Shown: positions 44,374 through 53,426, counted from the first letter of the stretch. The stretch: DNA of 64,000 bases from Variovorax sp. DXTD-1 (GCF_003984625.1 NZ_RWKH01000008.1:1-64000); one strand, 5' to 3'. Notes: generated by a model from the sequence alone, not told the origin. A program made the numbers and translations.

Positions 44374-44437
44374 TGCATTGCTGCGACGCAATCCATGCGG
44401 CATGGCACAAACGAAACGACCAACCACGGGAGTAAAA

Positions 44438-44872
44438 ATGAAACTGGCAAAAAAGCTGCTGCTCGGCGCAGCGATAGTCGCGGGATGCATGGGACCTGCG
44501 TCGGCCCAGGAAGCGGACCCGACCAACATGGTTCGCGGCGGCTTGCAGGTGATTCAAATGGTGGACCAGGGCAAGGTCGGCGAGCTTTGGGATGGCGCGA
44601 CACCCGCCGCCAAGAAGCGCGTCACGCGTTCCGATTTCATCAAGCAGGTGAGCCAGTCGCGCTCGCCCCTCGGCGCGGCCCAGCAGCGCGCCTGGGTTGC
44701 CGTCAACCGGCAGACCGTCGCCAACGAGGACGCCGAACTGGCCGGCCAGTATGTCAACGTTGAGTACGAAACCCGGTTCGCGAATGCCGCCAATCGCGTT
44801 GTGCGCGAGATGACGACTTTTCGCCTCGACCCCGACGGCAGCTGGCGCTTGAGCGGCTACGTGCTGCGCTGA
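44438..44872 (+). CDS. DUF4019 family exported protein
   Basis: A 144-residue exported protein: signal peptide (KLAKKLLLGAAIVAGCMGPASAQ, cleavage after ASA), then a DUF4019-type domain with VDQGKVGELWDGATPAAKKRVTRSDFIKQV, SPLGAAQQRAWVAV and the C-terminal TTFRLDPDGSWRLSGYVLR. The N-terminal VAGC could also be read as a lipobox. The family has no established function. ATG 44438 follows GGGAG. It is 121 bases after the autotransporter and separated from it by a hairpin. Confidence 0.85.
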   Translation: MKLAKKLLLGAAIVAGCMGPASAQEADPTNMVRGGLQVIQMVDQGKVGELWDGATPAAKKRVTRSDFIKQVSQSRSPLGAAQQRAWVAVNRQTVANEDAELAGQYVNVEYETRFANAANRVVREMTTFRLDPDGSWRLSGYVLR

Positions 44873-45372
44873 CTCCATAACTTCTTGAGGGCGCGCTTTG
44901 CGGCGCGTTCTCTTCACCGAATCGTGGCACGCGGCGGCCGCCTCGTCTTGCCAGAACACTCCCGCATGCGCTGAAAGGCAGGCGGGAGTTCGTACCCCTG
45001 CAAGCGTCAATCCTGCAGCAGACGAATACTAAGGTTTTCGTCGATCCCTCGGTCTAATTCGCGACCCGTGCCCCATGAGCCGAACGTCTGCGCAAAGCAG
45101 TCGGTGCATTCGTGAAGTTCTCTTCGCGTGTGCGCAATCTTCATATTTTTGGTTCGCTTTTTTGGCTTCTTGAATCGGAGTCGCTTCCTTAACGTCCTGC
45201 ATCTGCCCGCGTCGATTCCGACGTGCGCGCAGCGCGCCAGGCACGAGCTGCTCTACCTGGTTTTCTCGTTCGCAGAGGGCCGCTTTTTCCGCGCGTCGCG
45301 TTGCGCAGCAAGGCGCTGCCACGGGCGAAGACATCACTCGGCTCAGCATCCAACTTAAAAAACCTTTACTTA
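44873..45372. other. 500-base intergenic region upstream of araC-2
   Basis: It contains a terminator-like hairpin just after the DUF4019 gene (CGCGC/GCGCG, 44892-44907, then TTCTCTT). A perfect dyad ACTCCCGC/GCGGGAGT lies at 44958-44965 and 44982-44989. TGTGCGCAATCTTCATA at 45131-45147 is a near match to a sequence upstream of the YadA-type gene. No gene is recognisable, although a rightward frame from 45223 is continuous with araC-2; it lacks family resemblance before the 45373 ATG. Confidence 0.55.
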
Positions 45373-46437
45373 ATGCCGGATCGCCTCCCGCTCGTGCAAC
45401 GTTTCGATACCGAGCATTTGCCCATCAAAGATCGCTTCGCTTACTGGGCCGACGAGTTCGGCGGGAGCGTCGGCTACATTGCACTCGACAGCCCCGAACG
45501 AGCCGATTTCCATCAGTGGCTCAGCATCGTCGACATTGCCTCGCTGAGGCTTGCGCGCTTGCACGGAAGCCCTGTTTCATCAACGGCCGAGCCTGGCCAG
45601 GTCAAGGACGTGGACCTGCATCCGTTCCAGCTCATGCTGAAGGTCGACCAGGGGCCTTCCAGCATCAGGCAAGACACCGAAGCCATCGTTGAAACGGGCG
45701 ATCTCGTCCTGATCGATTCGCTGCAAAAGATGCAGATGCAGGCACATGGTGCCGCCAACTCGCTATTGATCGGCTTGCCAAAATTGCTGGTGGCCCGGTG
45801 GCTGCCCGATGCGGAAGACGCCGTGGCGCAGCGGCTGGACGGCGCCAAAGGCTGGTCGAGCCTATTGGCTGCTTACCTGAACGCCATGAGCATCGACCAT
45901 GCACAGGCAATCGGCAGCCCTTTCGAGCAGGAACTCGTCGGTGAACATATCTTGTCCATGCTTTCGTTCGCGCTTTCGCAGAACGGCTTGACCCGCGACA
46001 GGGAAACAGTGTCCTCGCGCGATCGGGCGCTTCATCTGCGCATGTACAACTGGATTCGCGACAACTACGCAGACCCGGAGGTCAGTGCCTCGAAGCTGGC
46101 CGCACGTTTTCATGTGTCCGTACGCTACGTGCACAAGGTGTTTGCCAGTGCAGGCCGCGGTATCACTTTTCTGGACGTGCTGCAGCACGAGCGGCTGGAG
46201 GCCGCGGTGCGCATGCTGCGAACCGCCTCTGTTTCCCACACGTTCGTGGCGCAGATCGCATACCGGTGCGGGTTTTCCGACCCCGCCTATTTCGGACTGG
46301 TTTTTCGAAAGAAATACGGCTGCTCGCCGCGCGCCTTTGCGTCGAGCAAGGGACGCTCAGGTGTCCAACCGACCGGTCAGGCTCCAAAACTCGAAGAAAA
46401 TCAATTGCCGCCAGGGGGCGAAGCTGGAAAAGCGTGA
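45373..46437 (+). CDS. AraC-family regulator (paralogue 2 of 3)
   Basis: A 354-residue regulator. N-terminal AraC-binding-like domain (IKDRFAYWADEFGGSVGY, IGLPKLLVARWLPDAEDAVAQRLDG, SPFEQELVGEHILSMLSFALSQNG) and C-terminal double helix-turn-helix (VSASKLAARFHVSVRYVHKVFASAGRGITFLD; QIAYRCGFSDPAYFGLVFRKKYG). The last 35 residues are a charged tail absent from the others. It lies upstream of the YadA-type autotransporter on the same strand, with a 568-base gap, and is a candidate regulator of it. Confidence 0.92.
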   Translation: MPDRLPLVQRFDTEHLPIKDRFAYWADEFGGSVGYIALDSPERADFHQWLSIVDIASLRLARLHGSPVSSTAEPGQVKDVDLHPFQLMLKVDQGPSSIRQDTEAIVETGDLVLIDSLQKMQMQAHGAANSLLIGLPKLLVARWLPDAEDAVAQRLDGAKGWSSLLAAYLNAMSIDHAQAIGSPFEQELVGEHILSMLSFALSQNGLTRDRETVSSRDRALHLRMYNWIRDNYADPEVSASKLAARFHVSVRYVHKVFASAGRGITFLDVLQHERLEAAVRMLRTASVSHTFVAQIAYRCGFSDPAYFGLVFRKKYGCSPRAFASSKGRSGVQPTGQAPKLEENQLPPGGEAGKA

Positions 46438-46459
46438 GACGCTTTTCTAGGGACCTCTG

Positions 46460-46483
46460 AAAATGTGAATTAATTCACATTTT
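46460..46483. terminator. 24-bp perfect palindrome after araC-2
   Basis: AAAATGTGAATT followed by its exact complement AATTCACATTTT, 22 bases after the araC-2 stop, ending in T5 on the plus strand. It can form a ten-base stem with a TTAA loop, which could act as a bidirectional terminator. It could equally be an operator at the upstream edge of the YadA control region. Confidence 0.6.
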
Positions 46484-47005
46484 TGGAAAAAATAAAGTAA
46501 GAGAATTGGCCGCGACACCCTGCGGCCCCCGGCTGTCTCGGCCGTGATCGGTGGCTCGCATTCGCCGGCAGCGAATTGGCCCCCACTCCCCGTACTCCCT
46601 TGGACAACCCCAGCGCGCAACGCGTTGGTACTTTGGTTGTATCAATAGCTATTTATAAATCAAAAGCTTTCGGTTTATGTGCTGCCGAGGGCGTCTTTTC
46701 CTGCGGGCGCCTACCGGCGCGTTCACCGATACGGCGCTGCTGGGCACGACTTTCATGCATCAATTGTTAATTAATTTTGTGCATTGGTTCCCGTCCGTGC
46801 GCGATCTTCATAGTTGTTGTGCCCATATTTGATACCAACAGCGAACGGTAGTAACTAAAGTGCGATCTCGGCTTTGGAGTTTTTTGGACAAATGTCAACT
46901 TCATTGTCAACTGCGTGATTGCAGTGACAAGGCATTTGGGAATTTCCAAAACCTATTTGTGAAGTTCAACGGGGCATGGGTCGTTAATTAACGAGGAGAG
47001 ATGTA
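46484..47005 (+). promoter_or_regulatory. AT-rich control region of the YadA-type autotransporter
   Basis: About 520 bases, much lower in GC than the coding DNA, with no recognisable gene. It contains CGTGCGCGATCTTCATA (46796-46812), nearly matching 45131-45147, several TTAATTAA-containing stretches, and the palindrome TCGTTAATTAACGA at 46981-46994. AGGAG (46994-46998) is the ribosome-binding site. A start-stop pair ATG-TAA at 47001-47006 precedes the real ATG at 47006, which has the better spacing (seven bases). Confidence 0.65.
46981..46994. promoter_or_regulatory. Perfect 14-bp palindrome abutting the YadA ribosome-binding site
   Basis: TCGTTAATTAACGA is its own complement and its last base is the first A of the AGGAG ribosome-binding site. 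A bound protein, or a hairpin in RNA, would affect initiation directly. Similar GTTAAC-centred palindromes occur upstream of araC-3 (53884) and in the araC-1 intergenic array. Confidence 0.6.
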
Positions 47006-50000
47006 ATGAATAAGTCATATCGAAGTATCTGGAATGAAGCGCTAGGCGCTTGGGTGGCGGCGTCTGAACTCACGAGCGGGCGTGGCAAGAAGAGTTCGTC
47101 GCGCGTGCTGGCGGTGGCTGCCATGGCGTTCGTGGCTGCCGGGCAGGTAGCCGCTGGGGCTTTGGACGGCGGCACAGCCGGCGTCGATCAGCTTGCCTAT
47201 GGCCCCGGCGCCGATACGACGGCAGTTGCATCAGGTAGCAACGCGATCGCCATCGGCAACGGCGTCGTCGTGGGCGACTCGACCGCTACCGATGCCATCG
47301 CCATCGGTACCCAGATCCGCAACAACGGCCAGTCAGCGATCCTGATGGGCAACAATTTCGTCGCGCTCGACAGCAATTCCGACCGGTCTGTCGTCTTTGC
47401 GCCCGACGGCCTGAGCTACGGCGGTACGGCCGGCGCCTATGCCCAACCTGTCACCAACTCGGCCGACACGTTCTTCTACGGCAGCGCCCGTGCGTTGAAC
47501 AAGGTCACCAACAGCCCAGGCGCCGTTGCCATCAGCGGCTCGGTAATCAACGGAATAGATGGCGTTGCCATCGGCACCAAATCCGTGTCGGGGTCCGAGT
47601 CAGTCGCTCTCGGCAGTGGCGCAAGTGCAGCAAATTCTGCTGGTGTCGCCATCGGTAGACAAGCGTTCGCCTTGGGTCAAGCCATTTCGATTGGCAATGG
47701 CGCTGGCGCCGGCACGACGGTGTTCAACAATCTGGCCGTGGGCGTCGGCGCCGGCGCGAATTCAGCTTCAACTACAAGCACTGCTGTCGGCACTGCCGCG
47801 GGTGTGGGCGGCACCGGCTTCGGCGCCCTGGCGGTGGGTTACCAGGCGGGACAGAACGTATCGGGCGGCCTTAATTCTGCCTTCGGCACCACTGCCGGGT
47901 CGAAGGTCACCGGCAATAACAACCTGGCGCTGGGTTACAACGCCGGCAGAGATATCACTGCCAACAATACGGTCAGCATCGGCAATACCGCCGCGGCAAA
48001 GGCCAACGATGCCATCGCCATCGGCTTGAACGCGCAGGCCAATGGCATGCAATCCATCAGTATCGGCACCGGCAATATCGTCAACGGCAACAACTCGGGT
48101 GCCTTCGGCGATCCGAGCATCATCAACGGTGCCAACTCGTACTCGGTCGGTAACAACAACACGCTCGCGACCAACGACACCTTCGTGCTGGGCAACAACG
48201 TGACGGCCACCACCGCCAACGGGTTGGTGCTGGGCAGCAACTCGGCGTCGACGCGTGGCGCCATTGCCGCTGTTGCGAATCCGCTGCTGATGGCGGGCCA
48301 ACCGAGCACGGGCAACAACAACCCGGCCACCATCACCAGTGTGGGTGAGGTGTCTGTTGGTGCTGCGGGCGCCGAGCGCCAGATCACCAACGTGGCTGGC
48401 GGCACGCTGGACACCGATGCGGTCAATGTCGGGCAGATCAAGCCGCTGGTGGCGGCGGTCACCGGGGCCGGCATCAAGTACTTCCATGCCAACTCGACGG
48501 CGCCGGATTCGCTGGCAACAGGCGTCAACAGTGTGGCGATTGGGCCGAACTCCGTGGCCAGCAATACCGATAGCTTTGCCGCAGGCAATGGTGCCCAGGC
48601 AACAGGGACGCGCTCGATTGCCATCGGTCTTGACGCACAGGCAACTGCTTCGCCCACACCGGGCCCGCAGGAAAACAATATCGCCATTGGCGTATCTTCC
48701 CGCGCAATGCTGCAGGGCGCGACAGCCGTCGGTAATAGCGCGCAGGCCCTCGGGGTCAACTCTTCGGCTTACGGCAATGGTGCCCGGGCTGTCGGGACTT
48801 CCGACAGCGCGTTCGGCACCGGCGCGCTGGCGTCGGGCGGCTCGGCCGCCGCATACGGTTCGGGCGCTCAGGCCAACGCACGCATCAGCACTTCAGTTGG
48901 CTTCAGCTCCCGGGCCAATGGGGATGCTTCCACTGCCGTGGGCGCGGATGCTATCGCAACCGGCAATTCTTCCCTGGCGCTGGGCCTTGCAAGCAGGGCC
49001 AACAATGCGAACGACGTGGCTTTGGGATCGAGCTCGGCCACTGCAGCCGCGGTAGGCACCACCGGCGCCACCATTGCCGGCACCGCGTACACCTTCGCCG
49101 GTACCGCGCCAACCAGCACGGTCAGCGTGGGCGCGTTCGGTAACGAACGCACCATCACCAACGTCGCCGCGGGCCGCATCAGCGGCACCAGCACCGATGC
49201 GATCAATGGGTCGCAGCTGTTCGCTACCAACACGGCAATCAACAGCCTCTCTACCACCGTTACGGCAAACAAGACCAAGTACTTCAGCGTCAACTCGACC
49301 GGCGGCACCAACGAGGACAACCTCGGCGCCACCGGGCCGGACTCCATTGCGATCGGCAAGGACGCGGGGACGACCGGCGCACAGGGCCACAACATCGCCA
49401 TTGGCGACGGCAGCAAGGTGGTGGCGGGTGCCGGCTACGCCATGGCACTGGGCAGCGGGGCGCAGGCCATCGGCGCACAGGGTATTGCACTTGGCAAGGG
49501 CGCGACCACGGGCAACTCGGCGGTGTTCCCGTCGGGTTTCCAGGCCGTCGCCATCGGCAGCGGCGCCCATAGCGAGAAAGGTCAGAGCGTCGCGATCGGT
49601 GCTGAAGCGAATTCGATGGGCACTGGCGATATCGCCATCGGTCAGAAGGCAACGGTGACCGGCGACTATGGGTTGGCTCTGGGTAACGGCGCAACCAGCA
49701 GCGCTGACGACGCCATTGCCATGGGACGCGGGAGCATCGCCAGTGCCGCACGGGGCACGGCGTTTGGCTATCAGTCGCTCGTCACGGCGGTCGATGGCGT
49801 GGCGTTGGGCAGTGAATCGGTGGCGAGTACGGCAGCAGGCATTGCCGGCTACGTTCCTCCGCCGGCCGACCCGACACAAGCCGCAGCCATCAACGCCACC
49901 ACCAGCACGCGCGGTGCAGTGTCGGTAGGCGATGCCGCCAACGGCATCTTCCGCCAGATCAATGGCGTAGCCGCCGGCACTGCAGATAGCGATGCGGTGA

Positions 50001-51244
50001 ACGTGGCGCAGCTGCGCGCGGTCAACGGCAACGCGGTTGCGGCAGCCAGCAAGTGGATCATCGGCTCGCCGACGACCTACGTGGCGCCGACCTCTTCAGG
50101 CACGGACAGCACGGCGGTGGGCTCGGGTGCCTCGGTCAGCGCGAATAACAGTGTGGCGGTGGGCACGGGGGCATCGGCCACCACCGCCAACAGCGTGGCG
50201 CTGGGCAACAACTCGACCACCGGCACGGCCGTGGCGACGCCCAGTGTGACCATCCGCGGCGAAACCTACAACTTTGCCGGCGCAGCGCCGGCGGGCGTGG
50301 TGAGCGTGGGCAGCGCGGGGCAGGAGCGGCAGATCACCAACGTGGCAGCGGGCCAGATCAGCGCCACGAGCACGGACGCCATCAACGGCAGCCAGCTCTA
50401 CGCGACCAACCAGGCCATCAACAACATCGTGATCGGCGGTACCGGCATCAAGTACTTCCACGCCAACTCGGTGGCGGCGGACTCGCAAGCCGCAGGCGCG
50501 GAAAGCGTGGCCATCGGGCCGCAGGCCGTGTCGCAAGGCGCGGGGTCGATCGCGGTGGGCAACAGTTCGGTGGCCACGGCCGCCAACGGCGTGGCGCTGG
50601 GTGCGGGTTCCACGGCCGACCGCGCGGGCATGGCAGGCGGCACGGAGCTGTTCTCCAACACGGCGGTGGGCTCCACGCAGGGCGCGGTGTCGGTGGGCAG
50701 CGCGGGCAACGAGCGCCAGATCACCAATGTGGCGGGCGGCACGCAAGCGACCGACGCGGTGAACGTGCGCCAGCTGCAGGCGGTGAAGGCGGGCAGCGTG
50801 CAATACAACACCAACGCCGACGGCTCGGTGGACTACAACAACGTGACGCTGGGCAACAACACGGGCCCGACGACGATCCACAACGTGGCGCCGGGCGTGG
50901 CCGGCAACGATGCGGTCAACGTCAATCAACTGAACAGCGGCATCGCTGGCGCCAATGCCTACACCGATTCGCGCGTCAACCAGCTGCGCGGCGACATCCG
51001 GGGCGCAGCGAAGGACGCGAGCGCCGGCACGGCGGGCGCAATGGCCATGGCGGGCATGCCGCAGGCCTACATCCCGGGCAAGAGTATGTTGGCCGCGGGC
51101 GTGGCGGGCTACGACGGCCAGGCCGCGCTGGCCATCGGTGTCTCCAAGCTGTCGGACAACGGCCGCTGGATCGTCAAGTTCAGCGGCTCGGCCAACTCGC
51201 GCGGCAAGGTCGGCGTGTCGGCCGGTGCCGGCTTCCATTGGTAA
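47006..51244 (+). CDS. YadA-type trimeric autotransporter adhesin
   Basis: A 1412-residue type Vc autotransporter. ESPR (NKSYRSIWNEALGAWVAASEL, 2-22) and signal sequence to about residue 50; head of 14-residue YadA left-handed repeats (patterns like NAIAIGNG, SVAIGPNS, DSIAIGKDA) from about 65; repeated neck modules (GNERQITNVAGGT..DAVNV.QL) at about 455, 720, 1000, 1110 and 1240; short coiled stalk; C-terminal YadA anchor (about 1335-1412) with MAMAGMPQAYIPGKSMLAAGVAGYDGQAALAIG, ending in Trp. Each subunit supplies four strands of a trimeric 12-strand pore. Likely adhesin to surfaces or host. Three downstream genes follow with tight spacing. Confidence 0.97.
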   Translation: MNKSYRSIWNEALGAWVAASELTSGRGKKSSSRVLAVAAMAFVAAGQVAAGALDGGTAGVDQLAYGPGADTTAVASGSNAIAIGNGVVVGDSTATDAIAIGTQIRNNGQSAILMGNNFVALDSNSDRSVVFAPDGLSYGGTAGAYAQPVTNSADTFFYGSARALNKVTNSPGAVAISGSVINGIDGVAIGTKSVSGSESVALGSGASAANSAGVAIGRQAFALGQAISIGNGAGAGTTVFNNLAVGVGAGANSASTTSTAVGTAAGVGGTGFGALAVGYQAGQNVSGGLNSAFGTTAGSKVTGNNNLALGYNAGRDITANNTVSIGNTAAAKANDAIAIGLNAQANGMQSISIGTGNIVNGNNSGAFGDPSIINGANSYSVGNNNTLATNDTFVLGNNVTATTANGLVLGSNSASTRGAIAAVANPLLMAGQPSTGNNNPATITSVGEVSVGAAGAERQITNVAGGTLDTDAVNVGQIKPLVAAVTGAGIKYFHANSTAPDSLATGVNSVAIGPNSVASNTDSFAAGNGAQATGTRSIAIGLDAQATASPTPGPQENNIAIGVSSRAMLQGATAVGNSAQALGVNSSAYGNGARAVGTSDSAFGTGALASGGSAAAYGSGAQANARISTSVGFSSRANGDASTAVGADAIATGNSSLALGLASRANNANDVALGSSSATAAAVGTTGATIAGTAYTFAGTAPTSTVSVGAFGNERTITNVAAGRISGTSTDAINGSQLFATNTAINSLSTTVTANKTKYFSVNSTGGTNEDNLGATGPDSIAIGKDAGTTGAQGHNIAIGDGSKVVAGAGYAMALGSGAQAIGAQGIALGKGATTGNSAVFPSGFQAVAIGSGAHSEKGQSVAIGAEANSMGTGDIAIGQKATVTGDYGLALGNGATSSADDAIAMGRGSIASAARGTAFGYQSLVTAVDGVALGSESVASTAAGIAGYVPPPADPTQAAAINATTSTRGAVSVGDAANGIFRQINGVAAGTADSDAVNVAQLRAVNGNAVAAASKWIIGSPTTYVAPTSSGTDSTAVGSGASVSANNSVAVGTGASATTANSVALGNNSTTGTAVATPSVTIRGETYNFAGAAPAGVVSVGSAGQERQITNVAAGQISATSTDAINGSQLYATNQAINNIVIGGTGIKYFHANSVAADSQAAGAESVAIGPQAVSQGAGSIAVGNSSVATAANGVALGAGSTADRAGMAGGTELFSNTAVGSTQGAVSVGSAGNERQITNVAGGTQATDAVNVRQLQAVKAGSVQYNTNADGSVDYNNVTLGNNTGPTTIHNVAPGVAGNDAVNVNQLNSGIAGANAYTDSRVNQLRGDIRGAAKDASAGTAGAMAMAGMPQAYIPGKSMLAAGVAGYDGQAALAIGVSKLSDNGRWIVKFSGSANSRGKVGVSAGAGFHW

Positions 51245-51275
51245 GCCGAGTGCACAAGAAAAGAGGAACAACATC

Positions 51276-52124
51276 ATGACGAAAACGCAATTCCATCGCT
51301 TCTCGGCCATCGCAGCGGGGGCTGCGGCCCTGCTGGTGCTCCAGGCCTGCGGCACATCTTCCGTGAGCAAGGGCATCGACGACGAAGGCAAGGCCACGGA
51401 AGTGGTCTTCCCCAACATCGACAACGACGCCTGGCTGAAGGAGGGCACGTTCCCCAACCTGGCCAACCTGCGCGCGGTGGCGCCTGGCGTTACCAAGGAC
51501 CAGCTGTACGACCTGCTCGGCCGCCCGCATTTCCGCGAAGGCATGGCGGGCCCGCGCGAGTGGGACTACATCTTTCACTTCCGCAAGGCCGGCGGCGGGG
51601 TCTCCACCTGCCAGTACAAGGCGATCTTCGACAAGGACTACAAGGCGCAGACATTCCATTGGCTGCCCGCCGGTTGCGGCGACGTGCTGGCGCAGCCGGT
51701 GGCTGCGGTGGCACCTGTGCCGGTGCCGCCTCCGGTGCTGCGCAAGGTGACCCTCGGCGCCGACGGTCTTTTTCGCTTCGACGGTGGCGGCGCGGCCGAC
51801 CTGATGCCGGAGGGCCGGCGCAAGATCGAGGCGCTGGCGCGCGACATCAAGGGCAACGTCAAGTCCTTGAACGCGATCAGCGTCACGGGCCATACGGACC
51901 GCCTGGGCAGCGATTCGTACAACGATGCGCTGTCGCTGGCGCGGGCCAACACGGTTCGCGAGCTGCTGGTGCAGCAGGGCATCGACGGCCGGGCGATTCG
52001 CACGCAGGGCATGGGCAAGCGCCAACCGGTGGCCGAATGCCCGGGCACGCGCAAGACCCCGGAGCTGGTGAGCTGCCTGCAGCCCAACCGGCGCGTGGAC
52101 ATCGAGGTGGCCGGGGAACAGTAA
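51276..52124 (+). CDS. OmpA-family lipoprotein with BamE/SmpA-like N-terminal domain
   Basis: A 282-residue outer-membrane lipoprotein. Signal peptide with lipobox Val-Leu-Gln-Ala-Cys (Cys25). Residues about 45-135 resemble SmpA/OmlA/BamE (FPNLANLRAVAPGVTKDQLYDLLGRPHFREG, REWDYIFHF). A Pro-rich linker (APVPVPPPV) leads to an OmpA domain (about 165-280) with VTGHTDRLGSDSYNDALSLARANTV for peptidoglycan binding. It begins 31 bases after the trimeric autotransporter and is 3 bases before the next gene, so all three form an operon. It may assist stability or assembly of the adhesin; this is inference. Confidence 0.88.
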   Translation: MTKTQFHRFSAIAAGAAALLVLQACGTSSVSKGIDDEGKATEVVFPNIDNDAWLKEGTFPNLANLRAVAPGVTKDQLYDLLGRPHFREGMAGPREWDYIFHFRKAGGGVSTCQYKAIFDKDYKAQTFHWLPAGCGDVLAQPVAAVAPVPVPPPVLRKVTLGADGLFRFDGGGAADLMPEGRRKIEALARDIKGNVKSLNAISVTGHTDRLGSDSYNDALSLARANTVRELLVQQGIDGRAIRTQGMGKRQPVAECPGTRKTPELVSCLQPNRRVDIEVAGEQ

Positions 52125-52127
52125 GCC

Positions 52128-52853
52128 GTGTTGCGCGAAGGTGATGGTGGATCCCGAATTGCCATCGTGGATGCCACCGCTAAAACCCGCGAGCGCGTGC
52201 GTCGCGCCGTTCGCAGGCTCGGGCACACGCCCGTCACCTTTGGCGACGTGCGCGAGTTGCTGCATGAATGCGGCAACTCGGCGGCGCCTTTCGGCGCCGT
52301 GCTGCTGATGTGCCCGGAAGACCCGCGCAAGGCGAGACTGCTCGTTGCGCAGTTGCGAAAGAGCCTGGGGACCTACGTTCCCTTGGTTCTGAGCACATCC
52401 AAGCGCCAGGTTCGGCTTCTGTCCGATGTGTATTCAGGTGCTTTCCATCGCGTGGTGGTAGCCCCCAGCACGTTCGAAGGTGCATACGCAATGCTGGAGT
52501 CGTTCTTTGGCCAGCACCAGATGCCGGTGCCGGAACGCGTGATCGGGTGGGGCGCCTACCGCTTCGTCTTGCCCTTGGGCCAGGCGGCCGTGGCGGGCGA
52601 CGAGGTCAAGCTGCGGCCCATCGAGTTCGACCTGGCGATGGAACTCTTCCGAAACATCGACAGGCCGCTGACCCGGGAGTGGCTCTGGTCCACGGTGTGG
52701 GAAAAGGGGTTCGACCTCCAGTCGAGATCGCTCGATACCAACATGTCGTGCCTTCGCCGAAAGCTCGGCTTGCACACGGGCAAGCATGGTTTGAGTTTGC
52801 AGTCGATCTGGGGCACGGGCTACCAGTTGAGCCAGGCCGCCAGGGCGCTATAG
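52128..52853 (+). CDS. OmpR-type winged-helix regulator with atypical receiver-like domain (paralogue)
   Basis: A 241-residue protein starting at GTG 52128, three bases after the OmpA lipoprotein stop. The N-terminal receiver-like part (SRIAIVDATAKTRERVRRAVRRLGH, GAVLLMCPEDPRKARLL) lacks the phospho-acceptor Asp. The C-terminal winged helix (about 145-235: KLRPIEFDLAMELFRNIDRPLTREWLWSTVWE, SRSLDTNMSCLRRKLGL, SIWGTGYQL) is clear. It is paralogous over its whole length with the protein at 34389. Cotranscription with the adhesin suggests feedback control of the operon. Confidence 0.85.
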   Translation: MLREGDGGSRIAIVDATAKTRERVRRAVRRLGHTPVTFGDVRELLHECGNSAAPFGAVLLMCPEDPRKARLLVAQLRKSLGTYVPLVLSTSKRQVRLLSDVYSGAFHRVVVAPSTFEGAYAMLESFFGQHQMPVPERVIGWGAYRFVLPLGQAAVAGDEVKLRPIEFDLAMELFRNIDRPLTREWLWSTVWEKGFDLQSRSLDTNMSCLRRKLGLHTGKHGLSLQSIWGTGYQLSQAARAL

Positions 52854-52902
52854 CAACCGGGGCGGGCCGGTTGCGGGCAAATATGAAAAGAAGGGAGCAA
52901 AT

Positions 52903-53292
52903 ATGCTGAAAGCCGGAGAAGAGAAATTCAGCCGCCCGATGGATCTGCCGATCCTGATCGGCGAGGAGTGCAAATATGTTCCGGTGATTGCCGCGTTCCG
53001 GACCATGCCGAGCGAGCACATCGACAACTGGCTCGTTTGCAACGGAAAGCCGCGCAGCGACCGCGACCTGGCGGCCGAAGTCCTGCTTGAAGTCCGGGGC
53101 CTGCCCAGTGCCGACGGCCGCCTGCAAGGGCGCCACTACAGCGTGCTCCAGGTGCTTGAATTCGAGCGTGCCGCAGCGCTGGTCGTTTCGCTGTTCCTGG
53201 CCGAACTGCCACGTTCCGAAGGATTGCCAAGGGCCGAATCCGAACGGTTTCGCAGCCGTTCGAGCCGGCGCTACCGCGCGAGTTTTCGCTGA
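52903..53292 (+). CDS. Hypothetical protein
   Basis: A 129-residue protein without signal peptide or membrane segment that I do not recognise. The central part (NWLVCNGKPRSDRDLAAEVLLEVRGLPSADGRLQGRHYSVLQVLEFERAAALVVSLFLAEL) looks like a genuine soluble protein, and the tail is basic (FRSRSSRRYRASFR). ATG 52903 is preceded by AAGGGAG. It is 49 bases after the winged-helix regulator on the same strand and may be the fourth gene of the adhesin operon. Confidence 0.6.
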   Translation: MLKAGEEKFSRPMDLPILIGEECKYVPVIAAFRTMPSEHIDNWLVCNGKPRSDRDLAAEVLLEVRGLPSADGRLQGRHYSVLQVLEFERAAALVVSLFLAELPRSEGLPRAESERFRSRSSRRYRASFR

Positions 53293-53426
53293 GCGTTCTT
53301 GAAGCGCGTCTGTAGCGGCCAGTGTGCGAAATGACCGGTTCGGGCGTCTTTCAATTCGCATGCGGTACGCGTTTTTCTTCGGGAAGCGTTGCTTTCCAGA
53401 TCGAACGCCCATCCAAACGACGCACC

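Noticed and set aside
45223..45372. A 50-residue N-terminal extension of araC-2
   Set aside because: The extension is Arg/Ala-rich without similarity to the two paralogues, whose N-termini align with the ATG at 45373.
47200..50900. Regularly spaced short DNA repeats that could suggest a tandem repeat or CRISPR-like array
   Set aside because: They fall in frame within the YadA-type gene and encode the 14-residue head repeats and neck modules.
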